The notes under the pieces are model-generated. The model saw nothing but the letters and a program-made list of their open reading frames with translations. It ran no database searches and had not been told where the DNA came from. A stretch of DNA of 64,000 nucleotides, from NCBI RefSeq assembly GCF_002159835.1, contig NZ_NFJL01000018.1, forward strand, positions 1 to 64,000. Reading direction: 5' to 3'. The translations under genes were made by a program, and so were the position numbers. Numbering within the stretch: the stretch's first letter is position 1; the number at the start of each line of letters is the position of its first letter. The stretch is from Blautia sp. An249 (GTDB taxonomy: Bacteria > Bacillota > Clostridia > Lachnospirales > Lachnospiraceae). Positions 32,905 through 42,390 of the stretch are shown here, in pieces.

Positions 32905-35352
32905 TTATATTGCTTCTATATAAGTGATAAATACATTTCCCGCTTTTTCAAATAACGCTGTACTGTCATTCATTCCATAAGGAGAAGTCTCCCCGGTTGC
33001 CGGATCGTAAAGGTAGGTATTATATGCGTCATAGCCTACCATCAGCAGACTGGTATTCTCTCCTGTTTTTACGATGACCGGTCTCTGGGCGCTGATTTCG
33101 TATAATACACTGTCCAGGGTACATCCCGTAAGATCCAGGACGGTTCCCTCCTCTTTGACAGCTTCTTTTAACGCCCCCACATCCAGACTTGCCTGACGCA
33201 ACGCCTCCGGAATATCCGCAATACTAAGCTGAATCTTTTCTTTTTTATTTCCCCGCTCCCATACATACTGCTGGGCCCGGTTCAGGACAACGCCTGTATT
33301 CTCGTCGGCAATCTGAACAGCCTGAGAAGGATTCCGGTAAATCCCCTGGAGCTGTCCTCCTGCATACACATAATACATCTCGTTTTCCGGAATTTTTGTT
33401 TCCAGCCTGATTTCCTTATCTTCTTTCAGAGTCCTCATCTTTGCATAAACCACAACCGGCTGATCGTTATCTACCTGCCGGGAGAATGCCAGACGAATTA
33501 CGGTTCCCTGTCTTGTGGTAAGAATGTTCTCCACTTCCACCTGCCTTGAAGAAGCTTTCACATTGTTCATAATGCTGTCCGTCTGTACAGCCTGGTAAGT
33601 GGAACCGTTCTTCTGGGACAAAACCATTTCCATCAGAGTCGCTCCGATGTCCACCTGAGTAATGTATGTTCCCTGGGGCTGGTACTCTTTCTTCACCGTC
33701 CCGTCAAACCCTTCTATCTTTAACTGACTGGCGCCGAAAATCTCATTTCCGTTCCCTTCCGAGACAATATCTCCTTCCCCGGCAAGACCGTAGACCAGAT
33801 CCTCGTTCATGTAGCCATACAGCTTTAGTTTCTGGCCGTCAGGAGCGCTTACTGTTCTTCTTTCCAGCGACTCAAAATCAATTTCCTCTGCTTTTGACAT
33901 CCCGTCTTTGGCCGTTTTGGTCCAGGCTGCATGGGAGCCTGTTTCGGAAGTATAGAAATTATCGGATGAAATATTTTCTTCCAGAATTTCATAGGAATTT
34001 TCGTCAATCTCTACCTGATAAAGCTTCTCTGCCAGGAACAAAAAGAGCTGGTTCTGCTGGTTTACATACGAAAGCACTTCCAAATCGTGTTTTAAAAATT
34101 CAAAGGATTCTGTACTGGGAATAAATACCTTTTCTTCCACCACGTTCTGATCGTTGTTGTAATGGTAAGCGCCTACCCCCACCATTCCTTCATGATCGCC
34201 CCGGTTCATATAGCCGTATAATACGAAGTCCACATCTCCGTTATCCTCTACCCGGATAATCTTAATATCGTGTTCCGTTCTTATATCCCGCATATCCGAG
34301 CTGTCTTCCTGGCGGAAAGAAAAGACCCGTCCTATTTTGCCGGAAGCAATATGGTATTCCCAGAGATCTCCCTCCTGGACAAATACTACAATATCTCCCT
34401 GGGGACTGGTCTGATAGTCCACATTCCGATTCCGGACGCCCAACAGCAGACCGTCTTCTCCCACAGTCACATTTTCTCCGTTAAATACCTGACTGGCCTG
34501 CCGTTTAAAATCCAGCAGATAAATCCGGTTCTGATCATAACGCAGCCGGTAAAATTCCTCCACATCGTAAACTTCCATAGAACCGTTGTCATCCTGGGCA
34601 GAAACCTGATATTCCAGAGCCACACTTCCTGTGGTCTCGTTAATCTCTTTCACTACCGGGGTCCCTCTTCTGTAAATCTGTGGATTTAAACTCCCCCAGT
34701 TAATTGTAGAAAGAGAAGATTGAATACTGACATTGGAATAATTCCCGTCTGCAGAAGGGACATTGGCTTCCAGATAATCGGTCAGCTCTTCAGACTGGGC
34801 TTTATTCAGACTTTTCTCACTGAAATCCAGGGCAAACTGCAGGTATTTCCCTGTATTCAGATTGCTTCTCTGTACAATCCGGGTGTAATAATACACAGGA
34901 CCTGCCTCCGTATCCACTGTAATCTCCAGAGAATACTCCTGACTCATACGCATATCGCTCTCCACGGATATGGTTCCCTTCAGACAGGTGTCCTCTTCTT
35001 CCAGATTCTTCAGATTTCTATTTTCCAGCACTTTACTTCCGTCAGAAGTACGTATTTCGTAGGACATTCCCTTTATCGTTTCCCCATAGGGCTCAATGAG
35101 AATGTCCACCTTCTGGGAAGTACCGATAGGCGTCAGACTGTCCCGCATAAAATCCGCCTGCATTCTCTGACGGTATCCATACATCCGGTTCGCCCGGATT
35201 CCATCAATGTCTGCAAAAACTTCCGGCAGTGTCGTGCTCTCCATCTCCGTTCTGTCATCAGTTGTCTCGCTGTTTAACAAAAGAGACGTTCCAATCACTC
35301 CCAGCAGGAAAACCCCAAACAGGATTCCTGCTCTTCGCAACACTTTCTTCAT
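32905..35352 (-). CDS. Large membrane-anchored extracytoplasmic protein with a C39-peptidase-like C-terminus lacking clear catalytic residues
   Basis: The 815-residue protein has an N-terminal membrane anchor (about 8-25, RAGILFGVFLLGVIGTSLLL) and a large beta-rich body with propeller-like strands (about 270-560). The C-terminal 110 residues end VIVKTGENTSLLMVGYDAYNTYLYDPATG, which resembles the second half of a C39/papain-like domain (HxxxxxGYD ... DP). The expected His is replaced and no obvious nucleophile Cys is seen, so it is probably a non-catalytic fold or only distantly related. The start at 35352 follows GGGAGAAGG and overlaps the methyltransferase stop by 4 bp (ATGA). The function is unknown. 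Confidence 0.55.
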   Translation of the reverse strand: MKKVLRRAGILFGVFLLGVIGTSLLLNSETTDDRTEMESTTLPEVFADIDGIRANRMYGYRQRMQADFMRDSLTPIGTSQKVDILIEPYGETIKGMSYEIRTSDGSKVLENRNLKNLEEEDTCLKGTISVESDMRMSQEYSLEITVDTEAGPVYYYTRIVQRSNLNTGKYLQFALDFSEKSLNKAQSEELTDYLEANVPSADGNYSNVSIQSSLSTINWGSLNPQIYRRGTPVVKEINETTGSVALEYQVSAQDDNGSMEVYDVEEFYRLRYDQNRIYLLDFKRQASQVFNGENVTVGEDGLLLGVRNRNVDYQTSPQGDIVVFVQEGDLWEYHIASGKIGRVFSFRQEDSSDMRDIRTEHDIKIIRVEDNGDVDFVLYGYMNRGDHEGMVGVGAYHYNNDQNVVEEKVFIPSTESFEFLKHDLEVLSYVNQQNQLFLFLAEKLYQVEIDENSYEILEENISSDNFYTSETGSHAAWTKTAKDGMSKAEEIDFESLERRTVSAPDGQKLKLYGYMNEDLVYGLAGEGDIVSEGNGNEIFGASQLKIEGFDGTVKKEYQPQGTYITQVDIGATLMEMVLSQKNGSTYQAVQTDSIMNNVKASSRQVEVENILTTRQGTVIRLAFSRQVDNDQPVVVYAKMRTLKEDKEIRLETKIPENEMYYVYAGGQLQGIYRNPSQAVQIADENTGVVLNRAQQYVWERGNKKEKIQLSIADIPEALRQASLDVGALKEAVKEEGTVLDLTGCTLDSVLYEISAQRPVIVKTGENTSLLMVGYDAYNTYLYDPATGETSPYGMNDSTALFEKAGNVFITYIEAI

Positions 35353-36512
35353 CAGCCTTCTCCCTTCTGCTCTTCGAGAAGTCTTTTCAGGGTGGGATTT
35401 ACATGGAGAGCTTCCATACACGTCTCCAGCTTTCTGTCGGTCTTCTTCCTCTTTCCTTTCTTAACCGCCCGAATCAAAAGATTTTTCGGTGTATGCTCCA
35501 TGTCAATAAACTCCAGAATCTGCACTTCGTATCCGGCTTCCTCCAACAATTTCGCCCGCAGTCCGTCTGTAATTAAAGCGGCCATTCTCTCTTTCAGAAT
35601 CCCGTAGGACAGCACCGGATCCAGCATCTCGTTTTCCATCTGCCGGTTTAATTCATGCTGACAGCAGGGCACGGAAAGGATCACTCCTGCGTTCCAGGAT
35701 ACCGCCTTGGCCAGGGCATAATCTGTAGCGGTGTCGCAGGCATGGAGAGTTACCACCAAATCCACCTGATCCGCGCCTTCATAGGAGGCAATGTCTCCCT
35801 GGTAAAAATGCAGATTTTCATAGCCGTATTTCTGTGCCAGTTCATTGCATCTGGAAATGACGTCTTCCTTCAGATCCAGGCCGATAATTTCCAGAGAATA
35901 GCCTTTTACCTGTTTTAAATAATAGTACATGGCAAAGGTAAGGTAGGATTTCCCACAGCCGAAGTCCAGAATTTTCAGGGTCCTGTCTCTGGGAAGCTGA
36001 GGAAGGATGTCTTCTATAAATTCCAGGAAACGGTTAATCTGCCGGAATTTATCATACCGTTTTGCCACAATTTTCCCATTCTGGGTCATAACTCCCAAAT
36101 CCTGAAGAAACGGGACCGCCGTTCCCTCTTCCAGAAGATATTTTTTCTTCCGGTTATGCTCAGTGGGGATGGTTCTTTCTTCTCTGGGATGCAGCCGTGT
36201 TTTCACCGTTACGGTTCCCTTTTTACTGATTAAGATACTCCCGTCTCGGGTCTCTCCCTGAAGCTGAATCTGACTGAACCCCTGGCCTGCCTTCTCTTCC
36301 ACATAGGAAATCAGATTCTCTTTTGTATAATTGTTATGGAGTACTTTTGTTCCCCAGGTCTCTGAAGCCTGGTAATACAGCCCGTCCCTTAACCGGACGG
36401 GACGAATCTTCACTTTTGAAGGTCCGTCGCTTTTTCTGTTTCCGCTCAGAATGAGCCGGAACATATTCTCATTTACATTTTCTTTTAAAAATTTACTTAT
36501 TTTATCCATCAT
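35352..36512 (-). CDS. SAM-dependent methyltransferase, METTL25/Methyltransf_32-like
   Basis: The 386-residue protein has a class I methyltransferase core (about 175-310). It shows ILDFGCGKSYLTFAMYYYL (SAM motif I, about 182), IIGLDLKEDVISRCN (motif II), FYQGDIASYEG (motif III), VTLHACDTATDYAL and the characteristic SVPCCQHEL. An N-terminal domain of about 150 residues precedes it. The HACDTATDYAL and PCCQHEL motifs place it in the family of uncertain substrate that includes eukaryotic METTL25. It is coupled by a 4-bp overlap to the large membrane protein. Confidence 0.8.
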   Translation of the reverse strand: MMDKISKFLKENVNENMFRLILSGNRKSDGPSKVKIRPVRLRDGLYYQASETWGTKVLHNNYTKENLISYVEEKAGQGFSQIQLQGETRDGSILISKKGTVTVKTRLHPREERTIPTEHNRKKKYLLEEGTAVPFLQDLGVMTQNGKIVAKRYDKFRQINRFLEFIEDILPQLPRDRTLKILDFGCGKSYLTFAMYYYLKQVKGYSLEIIGLDLKEDVISRCNELAQKYGYENLHFYQGDIASYEGADQVDLVVTLHACDTATDYALAKAVSWNAGVILSVPCCQHELNRQMENEMLDPVLSYGILKERMAALITDGLRAKLLEEAGYEVQILEFIDMEHTPKNLLIRAVKKGKRKKTDRKLETCMEALHVNPTLKRLLEEQKGEG

Positions 36513-36548
36513 GCTCTTATTGTAATCGTTTTACCTTAAAATCACAAG

Positions 36549-36941
36549 CTAAAAATAATGTCTCCGTCTGCTCCGCCTGCAGCGCCTTCTCACCAGTTCC
36601 TGGCAGAGCAGCACCTGAATCAGTTCATCCATAAAGTTTTTATCCGGTCCGCGCCTCTCCTGAGAACCCATTTCCTTTTGAGGCATTTCTTCTTCTATTT
36701 TTTTATGAATTTTACTGCACAGATGATAGAGGGTATATTTATCGGGATATTCGTCATACAGCATACTGCCTTCATAATCCAGGCGGTCGCATTCTTCTTC
36801 CACATGGTTCTGTATCCGGCGGGTAATTTCAGGATAATAGGTTTTCATCATCTGGTACTCTTTTTCCTGAATCTTTTCCCCGTCATACAGCATGGGATTT
36901 GCATATGCCACATAGAACGGAAAATACTTATCATGATACAT
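36549..36941 (-). CDS. Uncharacterised small protein with an arginine-rich tail
   Basis: The 130-residue protein has a Tyr/Met-rich N-terminus (YFPFYVAYANPMLYDG), a helical middle region with many acidic residues (about 30-100) and a C-terminal end of repeated Arg (RRRCRRSRRRHYF) that could bind nucleic acid. A GAGGAG site lies upstream. No membrane segment or signal peptide is seen. I do not recognise a family. It lies upstream of the methyltransferase gene, and could be part of its transcript. Confidence 0.5.
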   Translation of the reverse strand: MYHDKYFPFYVAYANPMLYDGEKIQEKEYQMMKTYYPEITRRIQNHVEEECDRLDYEGSMLYDEYPDKYTLYHLCSKIHKKIEEEMPQKEMGSQERRGPDKNFMDELIQVLLCQELVRRRCRRSRRRHYF

Positions 36942-37014
36942 CAAAAAGAAATTCTCCTCTTCCTAGAATCTGTTATAGTATATGCACTTCTTTTTGGAAG
37001 GTGTATCGGGATCA

Positions 37015-37050
37015 GAAAAACCGCATAAGATTTCTCTTACACGGTTTTTA
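37015..37050 (-). terminator. Terminator of the aspT-ldt-ddl-murF operon
   Basis: AAAAACCG-TAAGA pairs with TCTTA-CGGTTTTT, followed by TTTTTC on the minus strand, two bases after the murF stop. Confidence 0.75.
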
Positions 37051-37051
37051 A

Positions 37052-38422
37052 CTATTCCTCTTCCAAAGCCTTTACCACTTTTTCAAACTGCATAAAATGG
37101 GACGCCTTTACCAGGATGGTATCCCCTTTTTTCACGTAACCGCTCAGGTGTTTCAGCAGGCTCTCCAGATCGTTTTCGTAAACGACTTCCAGCTCCGGAT
37201 TCGTCTCCTTTGCCCGGCGGGCAATATGTGCGCTCAGCTCTCCTGCACAGATTAATACGTCGATGCTGCAGTTTCCCGCACAGACACCCACTTCTTCATG
37301 AAGGGATATTTCTTCTTCTCCCAGTTCTCCCATGTCTCCCAGAATCGCCACCCGGCGGCCTGCTCCGTCCTGGAGGACATTTAAAGAAGCTTTCATAGAA
37401 ATCGGACTGGCATTGTAGCAGTCATCCACAATTAAGAATCTGTCAGTTTCGATCATGCGGAAACGGCCGCTGACCGGCTCCAGACTTTCGATTCCCGCCT
37501 GTATCTGTTCCAGGGACAAACCATACGCCAGCCCCACTGCCGTTGCTGCGAGGGCATTGTATACCATGTGCCGTCCCGGCATAGGCACCCAGACATGGAA
37601 ATTTCCCTGGGGCGTATGAATCCTGCAGAACATTCCCTTTAATCCCCGGCTTTCGATCTCATCGGCATAAATCTGATTTCCATCCTCCAGACCGAAGAAC
37701 ACCGGCTGGATTCCCCCGGGGGTTCCCACAGTTGCCAGTTTATCATCGTCGCCGTTTAAAATAATGTGGCCCTTTTCTTTCATATACTGAAAAATTTCTG
37801 TCTTCGCCTTTAAAACCCCGTCCCGGTCTCCTAAGAATTCCAGGTGACAGGGGCCGATATTCGTAATCACACAGGTATCCGGCCTGGCAATCTTGGCCAG
37901 TCTCGTCATCTCTCCGAAATGGTTGATCCCCATTTCCAGAACGGCAATTTCATCTTCCGGCGTAATCCTGAAAATGGTCAGAGGCAGTCCAATCTCATTG
38001 TTGAAATTTCCCTGGGTTTTCAGCACCTGATATTTCTCTTTTAAAACGGCTGCAATCACCTCTTTGGTACTGGTTTTCCCCACACTGCCTGTAACTCCCA
38101 CCACAGGAATTCCCACCTGCTGAAGATAAAATTCGGCAATATCTTTTAAAGCCTGTAAGGAAGACTCTACCTGAACATAAGGGAAGTCTGCCTCCGGAAG
38201 TTCTCTCTCAGACAGGGTTCCCAGCGCGCCCTTCTTCATCACATCCGGAATGAATGTATGGCCGTCCGCCCGTTCGCCCACAATGGGAATAAAGACGCAG
38301 CCCGGGCTTGCCATCCTGCTGTCTGTAATAATTTTCACTGCTTCTGTATCTGCATTGTACCCGGATCCGTGATAAATACCGCCGCAGACGCGGGCAATGT
38401 TTCTTAACGTTAAATTCTTCAT
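37052..38422 (-). CDS. murF: UDP-MurNAc-tripeptide--D-Ala-D-Ala ligase
   Basis: The 456-residue Mur ligase adds the D-Ala-D-Ala dipeptide to the UDP-MurNAc tripeptide in the cytoplasm. It has the P-loop GVTGSVGKTSTKE (about 109-121), EMGINHFGEM (about 165) and C-terminal DDCYNASPISM (about 330-340). It follows ddl by 28 bp; the dipeptide made by Ddl is its substrate. It is the last gene of the cell-wall operon that runs from the aminotransferase at 42211, and a terminator follows. Confidence 0.97.
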   Translation of the reverse strand: MKNLTLRNIARVCGGIYHGSGYNADTEAVKIITDSRMASPGCVFIPIVGERADGHTFIPDVMKKGALGTLSERELPEADFPYVQVESSLQALKDIAEFYLQQVGIPVVGVTGSVGKTSTKEVIAAVLKEKYQVLKTQGNFNNEIGLPLTIFRITPEDEIAVLEMGINHFGEMTRLAKIARPDTCVITNIGPCHLEFLGDRDGVLKAKTEIFQYMKEKGHIILNGDDDKLATVGTPGGIQPVFFGLEDGNQIYADEIESRGLKGMFCRIHTPQGNFHVWVPMPGRHMVYNALAATAVGLAYGLSLEQIQAGIESLEPVSGRFRMIETDRFLIVDDCYNASPISMKASLNVLQDGAGRRVAILGDMGELGEEEISLHEEVGVCAGNCSIDVLICAGELSAHIARRAKETNPELEVVYENDLESLLKHLSGYVKKGDTILVKASHFMQFEKVVKALEEE

Positions 38423-38450
38423 GAGTTCTCCTGCTCTCTTCGTATCTCTT

Positions 38451-39476
38451 CTATTTCAGGGATACCTCCATCAATTTCTCGCACAAGGTTGCATAGTCCA
38501 TTCCCAGAACCTGAGCTTCCTGAGGAATCAGACTGGTGGGCGTCATACCGGGAAGGGTATTCCCCTCCAGACAGAAAAGCTCTTCCTCCTCTGTCATAAT
38601 AAAGTCAAACCGTGCATATGCCTTCAGTCCAAGGGCGTGATAAGCCATTACCGAGTATTCCTGAATCTTTCTGGTAAGCTCCTTGGAAATCGGCGCCGGA
38701 CACGTCTCTTTAGTCGCTCCCGGCTGATATTTGTTTTCATAATCATAAAACCCTTTTACCGGAACAATCTCCACAACCGGATAGGCTTCCCCGTCCACAA
38801 CAGCTGCCGTATATTCGGTCCCTTTGATATACTCTTCCAGTAAGATCTTATCTTCATAACGGAAGGCTTCTTCCAGCGCTTTATCGTATTCCTTCTGATT
38901 TCCGGCAATGTATACGCCGATGCTGGATCCGCCATTACAGGTCTTTACTACCACCGGGAAATCCATTCCGATCTCCTCCGGGTTGCGGATATATTTCTTC
39001 TTATTCATGGTCAGGCCGCGGGGAGTGGGAATTCCATTCATCAGGAAAATCTGTTTCGTAATTCCCTTATCCATGGCCATTGCGCTGCTGAGATGGTCAC
39101 TTCCGCTATAACGGATACCCATCAGATCAAAAACCGCCTGAATTCGTCCGTCCTCTCCATTTGCTCCATGCAGCCCAAGGAAAACGAAGTCCGCTGCTTT
39201 ACACAGCTCCAGAATATTCTCTCCGAAGAATTCTTTTCTTGTCTTTTTCATTTCTTCAATTTTTCCATTAAAGCTCCGGATATATTCTGTCGCCTGTTCC
39301 ACATCATATTCCTTGGGAAAAGGATCTTCCCAGTCCACTGTTTCCTGTCCGCAGAAAGGATCTGCCAGGACAGCCTGATGCCCCTTAGATCTTAACGCCC
39401 TGCAGATGCCGCTTCCAGAAACAATGGATACCTCTCTCTCTGTACTGTTGCCGCCAGCTAATACCACAATCTTCAT
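38451..39476 (-). CDS. ddl: D-alanine--D-alanine ligase
   Basis: The 341-residue ATP-grasp enzyme joins two D-Ala molecules. It has HGANGEDGRIQAVFDLMGI (about 100-118), a YSGSDHLSSAMAMDKG segment, an ATP-binding VVKTCNGGSSIGVYI (about 176-190), and the C-terminal metal-binding EGNTLPGMTPTSL (about 312-324). The YENKYQPGAT loop resembles ordinary D-Ala-D-Ala ligases rather than vancomycin-resistance D-lactate ligases, though this is only by eye. It sits between the L,D-transpeptidase and murF. Confidence 0.94.
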   Translation of the reverse strand: MKIVVLAGGNSTEREVSIVSGSGICRALRSKGHQAVLADPFCGQETVDWEDPFPKEYDVEQATEYIRSFNGKIEEMKKTRKEFFGENILELCKAADFVFLGLHGANGEDGRIQAVFDLMGIRYSGSDHLSSAMAMDKGITKQIFLMNGIPTPRGLTMNKKKYIRNPEEIGMDFPVVVKTCNGGSSIGVYIAGNQKEYDKALEEAFRYEDKILLEEYIKGTEYTAAVVDGEAYPVVEIVPVKGFYDYENKYQPGATKETCPAPISKELTRKIQEYSVMAYHALGLKAYARFDFIMTEEEELFCLEGNTLPGMTPTSLIPQEAQVLGMDYATLCEKLMEVSLK

Positions 39477-39499
39477 AATTCTACTCCTTTTATGACTGT

Positions 39500-40894
39500 T
39501 TATTGATAGACCACCACAGGCGCGCCTATTTCCAGATTCTCATAAATAATCTCTGCCTGATCATAAGGGGTGTTCACACATCCGTGGGAGCCTTCCGTCT
39601 GATACAGTTCACCGCCGAACTCTGTTCTCCATGGGGCGTCATGGATTCCCACATTCCCTGCAAAGGGCAGCCAGTAGGTCACCGGGCTCTCGTAATCTTC
39701 CCCTGTGAGAACTGCAGGCGATTTCTTGGCATCCACTGCATAAACTCCCGTGGGTGTCTCCCACCCCATACCGGGATTTCCTGTCACTACCTCTGTGTCC
39801 ACTACCGGATCTCCGTTTAAATAGAAAACCATCCTCTGATTGGTAAGATCGATCTCCACATAGGTACTGCCAATATCATTTTCTGTCCGGCTCCATCCCT
39901 CATAGGAATAAATCGGCTCTCTCACCTGGGTCTCGCCGCTCTCTACTGCTTTCATCAGTGCGGCCGTCTCTCTTTCCTGATCAATGGCCCAGCCATAGTC
40001 TCCGCCTTTTACGGTTACGGTTCTTCCGTCATAGGTTTCAAACGTTCTGGTACATCCGAAAGTGTCGTACTTATATCCTAACTGATTTACATACTCTGCA
40101 ACCTTGCTTTTATCCAGCACATAATTGTTTTCTTCGTCTTTTTTCAGCCATCCCCTGATTACTTCCCGATCCACCACTTCTTCCCGGTCTTCAAAATCAT
40201 AAGTAATCATTACGTCTGTAAGCTGATTTAACTGCTCGAGCTGCTTCTTTAATGTGGCGTCATTCTCAGAAACAGCGGGTTTCTCATAGCAGCCCTCTTC
40301 TTCCAGATAAACCTCTGTTTTTCCATTTTCCACAGCTTCTGTAATAACCTGTAACGTCTTTTCCTTATTTAACTGATTTCCTTCTGTTTCCGCCACAATC
40401 TCATAACCGGAATCTGTTTCTTCAATCCGCGCATCTTCCGGCGCCGTCACATTCTCTTCCTGAAAACAGTTCAGACTCTCAACGGCCTTCCTGAGACTTT
40501 CTGTATCGTAAGTGGTGCTTGCGCTCATCTCCAGGGCGTTGCTCTTTCCCAGAGACAGAAACCAGAGCCAGCGGTTTTGTTTCTTCAGAAGCTCTCCCAC
40601 AGTTTCATCCGCCACATAACGAAGACCTGCTTCTTTGGCCGTAATTTTCTCCACGCCGTTATTTTTCTCATTGATGGCTAACACATAGGCCGAAATGCCG
40701 TCTGAAATCCGGTTCTGGGCCTCTTTTTCCGTTATGAAAGAACATGCGATCCCATCAATGGTGGAATTGGGCAAAAAATGGGAAGAGAAATAAAAGACCC
40801 CTCCAAAATAAAGCGCCGCGCTCATTAAAAGTAAAATTGTGATGATAATCAGGAGTATTTTCCTTCCGGTTCCCATTTTTTCCTTTTCTTTCAT
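39500..40894 (-). CDS. L,D-transpeptidase with N-terminal membrane anchor
   Basis: The 464-residue protein has one membrane helix (about 12-35), two peptidoglycan-binding-like (PG_binding_4) modules (about 75-320) and a C-terminal YkuD catalytic domain (about 345-464). The active site is HDAPWRTEFGGELYQTEGSHGCVN, with catalytic Cys in SHGCVN. L,D-transpeptidases form 3-3 cross-links or attach proteins to peptidoglycan and escape most penicillins. It is in an operon with ddl and murF and follows the aminotransferase by 30 bp. Ribosome site AGAGGAAG precedes the ATG. Confidence 0.92.
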   Translation of the reverse strand: MKEKEKMGTGRKILLIIITILLLMSAALYFGGVFYFSSHFLPNSTIDGIACSFITEKEAQNRISDGISAYVLAINEKNNGVEKITAKEAGLRYVADETVGELLKKQNRWLWFLSLGKSNALEMSASTTYDTESLRKAVESLNCFQEENVTAPEDARIEETDSGYEIVAETEGNQLNKEKTLQVITEAVENGKTEVYLEEEGCYEKPAVSENDATLKKQLEQLNQLTDVMITYDFEDREEVVDREVIRGWLKKDEENNYVLDKSKVAEYVNQLGYKYDTFGCTRTFETYDGRTVTVKGGDYGWAIDQERETAALMKAVESGETQVREPIYSYEGWSRTENDIGSTYVEIDLTNQRMVFYLNGDPVVDTEVVTGNPGMGWETPTGVYAVDAKKSPAVLTGEDYESPVTYWLPFAGNVGIHDAPWRTEFGGELYQTEGSHGCVNTPYDQAEIIYENLEIGAPVVVYQ

Positions 40895-40924
40895 TTTCTT
40901 CCTCTAATCGTGTTTTCTGAACTC

Positions 40925-42211
40925 TTATTTATTTTCCAGTAATTTCGCAATACTTACCAGTTTCACACTTAAAACGAAAATCTCAGTGGCCATTGCCAGT
41001 TCTTCCGGTTCCGGGAAGGTGGGGGCAATTCGGATGTTGGAGTCTTTTGGATCTTTTCCGTATGGGAAGGTCGCTCCTGCTCCGGTCATTACCACGCCGG
41101 CCTCTTTGGCTTTGGCAACAATTGCTTTGGCACATCCCTCCATGGAATCAAAGGAAATAAAGTAGCCTCCCTTGGGTTTGGTCCACTGGCCGATTCCAAG
41201 GCCTCCCAGCTCTTTCTCCAGAGTCGCTTCAACCGTTTCAAATTTGGGACGGATAATCTCCGCATGTTTTCTCATCTGTTCATGAACTCCGTCCAGGTTC
41301 TTAAAGAAACGCACATGGCGAAGCTGATTCAGTTTGTCATGACCGATGGTCTGAATCTGCATATATCTGCGGAAGTCTTCCAGGTTTGCCTTTGATGCGG
41401 CCACGGCTGCAATTCCAGAACCCGGGAAGCTGATTTTGGAAGTGGAGGTGAATTTGTAAACAATATCCGGATTTCCTGCTTTTACACACTCTTCCAGAAT
41501 TTCAATCAGAAAATCCTGATCCTCATCGTACAGATGGTGAACGCTGTATGCATTGTCCCAGTAAATACGGAAATCCTCAGCAGCCGGCTTCAGTCTGGCA
41601 AATCTTCTGACTGTTTCATCGGAATAAGTAATTCCCTGAGGATTGGAATACTTGGGTACACACCAGATACCTTTAATGGATGCATCTTCGCTGACCAGCT
41701 TCTCTACCATATCCATATCCGGGCCGGTGGACAGCATCGGCACATTGATCATCTCAATGCCGAAAAATTCTGTAATTTTAAAATGTCTGTCATAGCCGGG
41801 AACCGGACACAGGAATTTTACTTTATCTAATTTGCACCAGGGAGTGTGACCCATAACACCCTGAGTCATAGAACGTGCAACAGAATCAAACATCACGCTC
41901 AGACTGGAGTTTCCGTAAATGAGAATGTGATCCGGATCTACTTCAGAAATTTCTCCCAGCAGTCTCTTCGCTTCCGGAATTCCGTCCGGTACTCCGTAAT
42001 TGCGGCAGTCTACTCCTGTCTCGCATTTTAAATCCGTTTTGCTGTTTAAAACATCCATCATTTCCATGGAAATATCCAGCTGGCTTGCAGACGGTTTCCC
42101 TCTGGACATATCCAGGGATAATCCCTTTGCTTTAATCTCTTCGTACTGTTTCGTTAATTCTTCCTGCAGTTCCAGCAGTTCTTCTCTGCTCATCTCCTGA
42201 TATGCTTTCAT
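40925..42211 (-). CDS. Aspartate aminotransferase, MocR-like Aminotran subgroup
   Basis: The 428-residue PLP enzyme has the family N-terminus MSREELLELQEELTKQYEEIKAKGLSLDMSRGKPS and the Lys Schiff-base motif TSTSKISFPGSG (about 258-269). YSNPQGITYSD near 205 and IRIAPTFP near the C-terminus also fit. It matches the AspT-type group typified by a Corynebacterium aspartate aminotransferase rather than the classical AAT. It could supply aspartate or glutamate-linked amino acids for wall or nitrogen metabolism. It is first in an operon with ldt, ddl and murF. Confidence 0.85.
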   Translation of the reverse strand: MKAYQEMSREELLELQEELTKQYEEIKAKGLSLDMSRGKPSASQLDISMEMMDVLNSKTDLKCETGVDCRNYGVPDGIPEAKRLLGEISEVDPDHILIYGNSSLSVMFDSVARSMTQGVMGHTPWCKLDKVKFLCPVPGYDRHFKITEFFGIEMINVPMLSTGPDMDMVEKLVSEDASIKGIWCVPKYSNPQGITYSDETVRRFARLKPAAEDFRIYWDNAYSVHHLYDEDQDFLIEILEECVKAGNPDIVYKFTSTSKISFPGSGIAAVAASKANLEDFRRYMQIQTIGHDKLNQLRHVRFFKNLDGVHEQMRKHAEIIRPKFETVEATLEKELGGLGIGQWTKPKGGYFISFDSMEGCAKAIVAKAKEAGVVMTGAGATFPYGKDPKDSNIRIAPTFPEPEELAMATEIFVLSVKLVSIAKLLENK

Positions 42212-42247
42212 AATATCCTCCTCGTACGTCTAATAATGCTATTTCTT

Positions 42248-42277
42248 ATTCTAGTATGCGGTTTCCCGCATTGTCAA
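42248..42277 (-). promoter_or_regulatory. Promoter of the aspartate aminotransferase operon with palindrome in the spacer
   Basis: Minus-strand TTGACA (42272-42277), 18 bp, TAGAAT (42248-42253). The spacer holds a palindrome, ATGCGG-TTTC-CCGCAT (42256-42271), between the -35 and -10, a position where a repressor would block the promoter. Confidence 0.5.
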
Positions 42278-42293
42278 GTATTTTAATTACTTC

Positions 42294-42322
42294 TTGATTC
42301 TGGCTCTGTTATAAAATATACT
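42294..42322 (+). promoter_or_regulatory. Promoter of the plus-strand methyltransferase
   Basis: TTGATT (42294-42299), 17 bp, TATACT (42317-42322), back to back with the aminotransferase promoter. Confidence 0.5.
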
Positions 42323-42390
42323 AAGAGAAACTGCCCTTTTCCATGGGTAAGAACGCTATTTTTATATATTTACAGAAAGGATTGCTGTCT

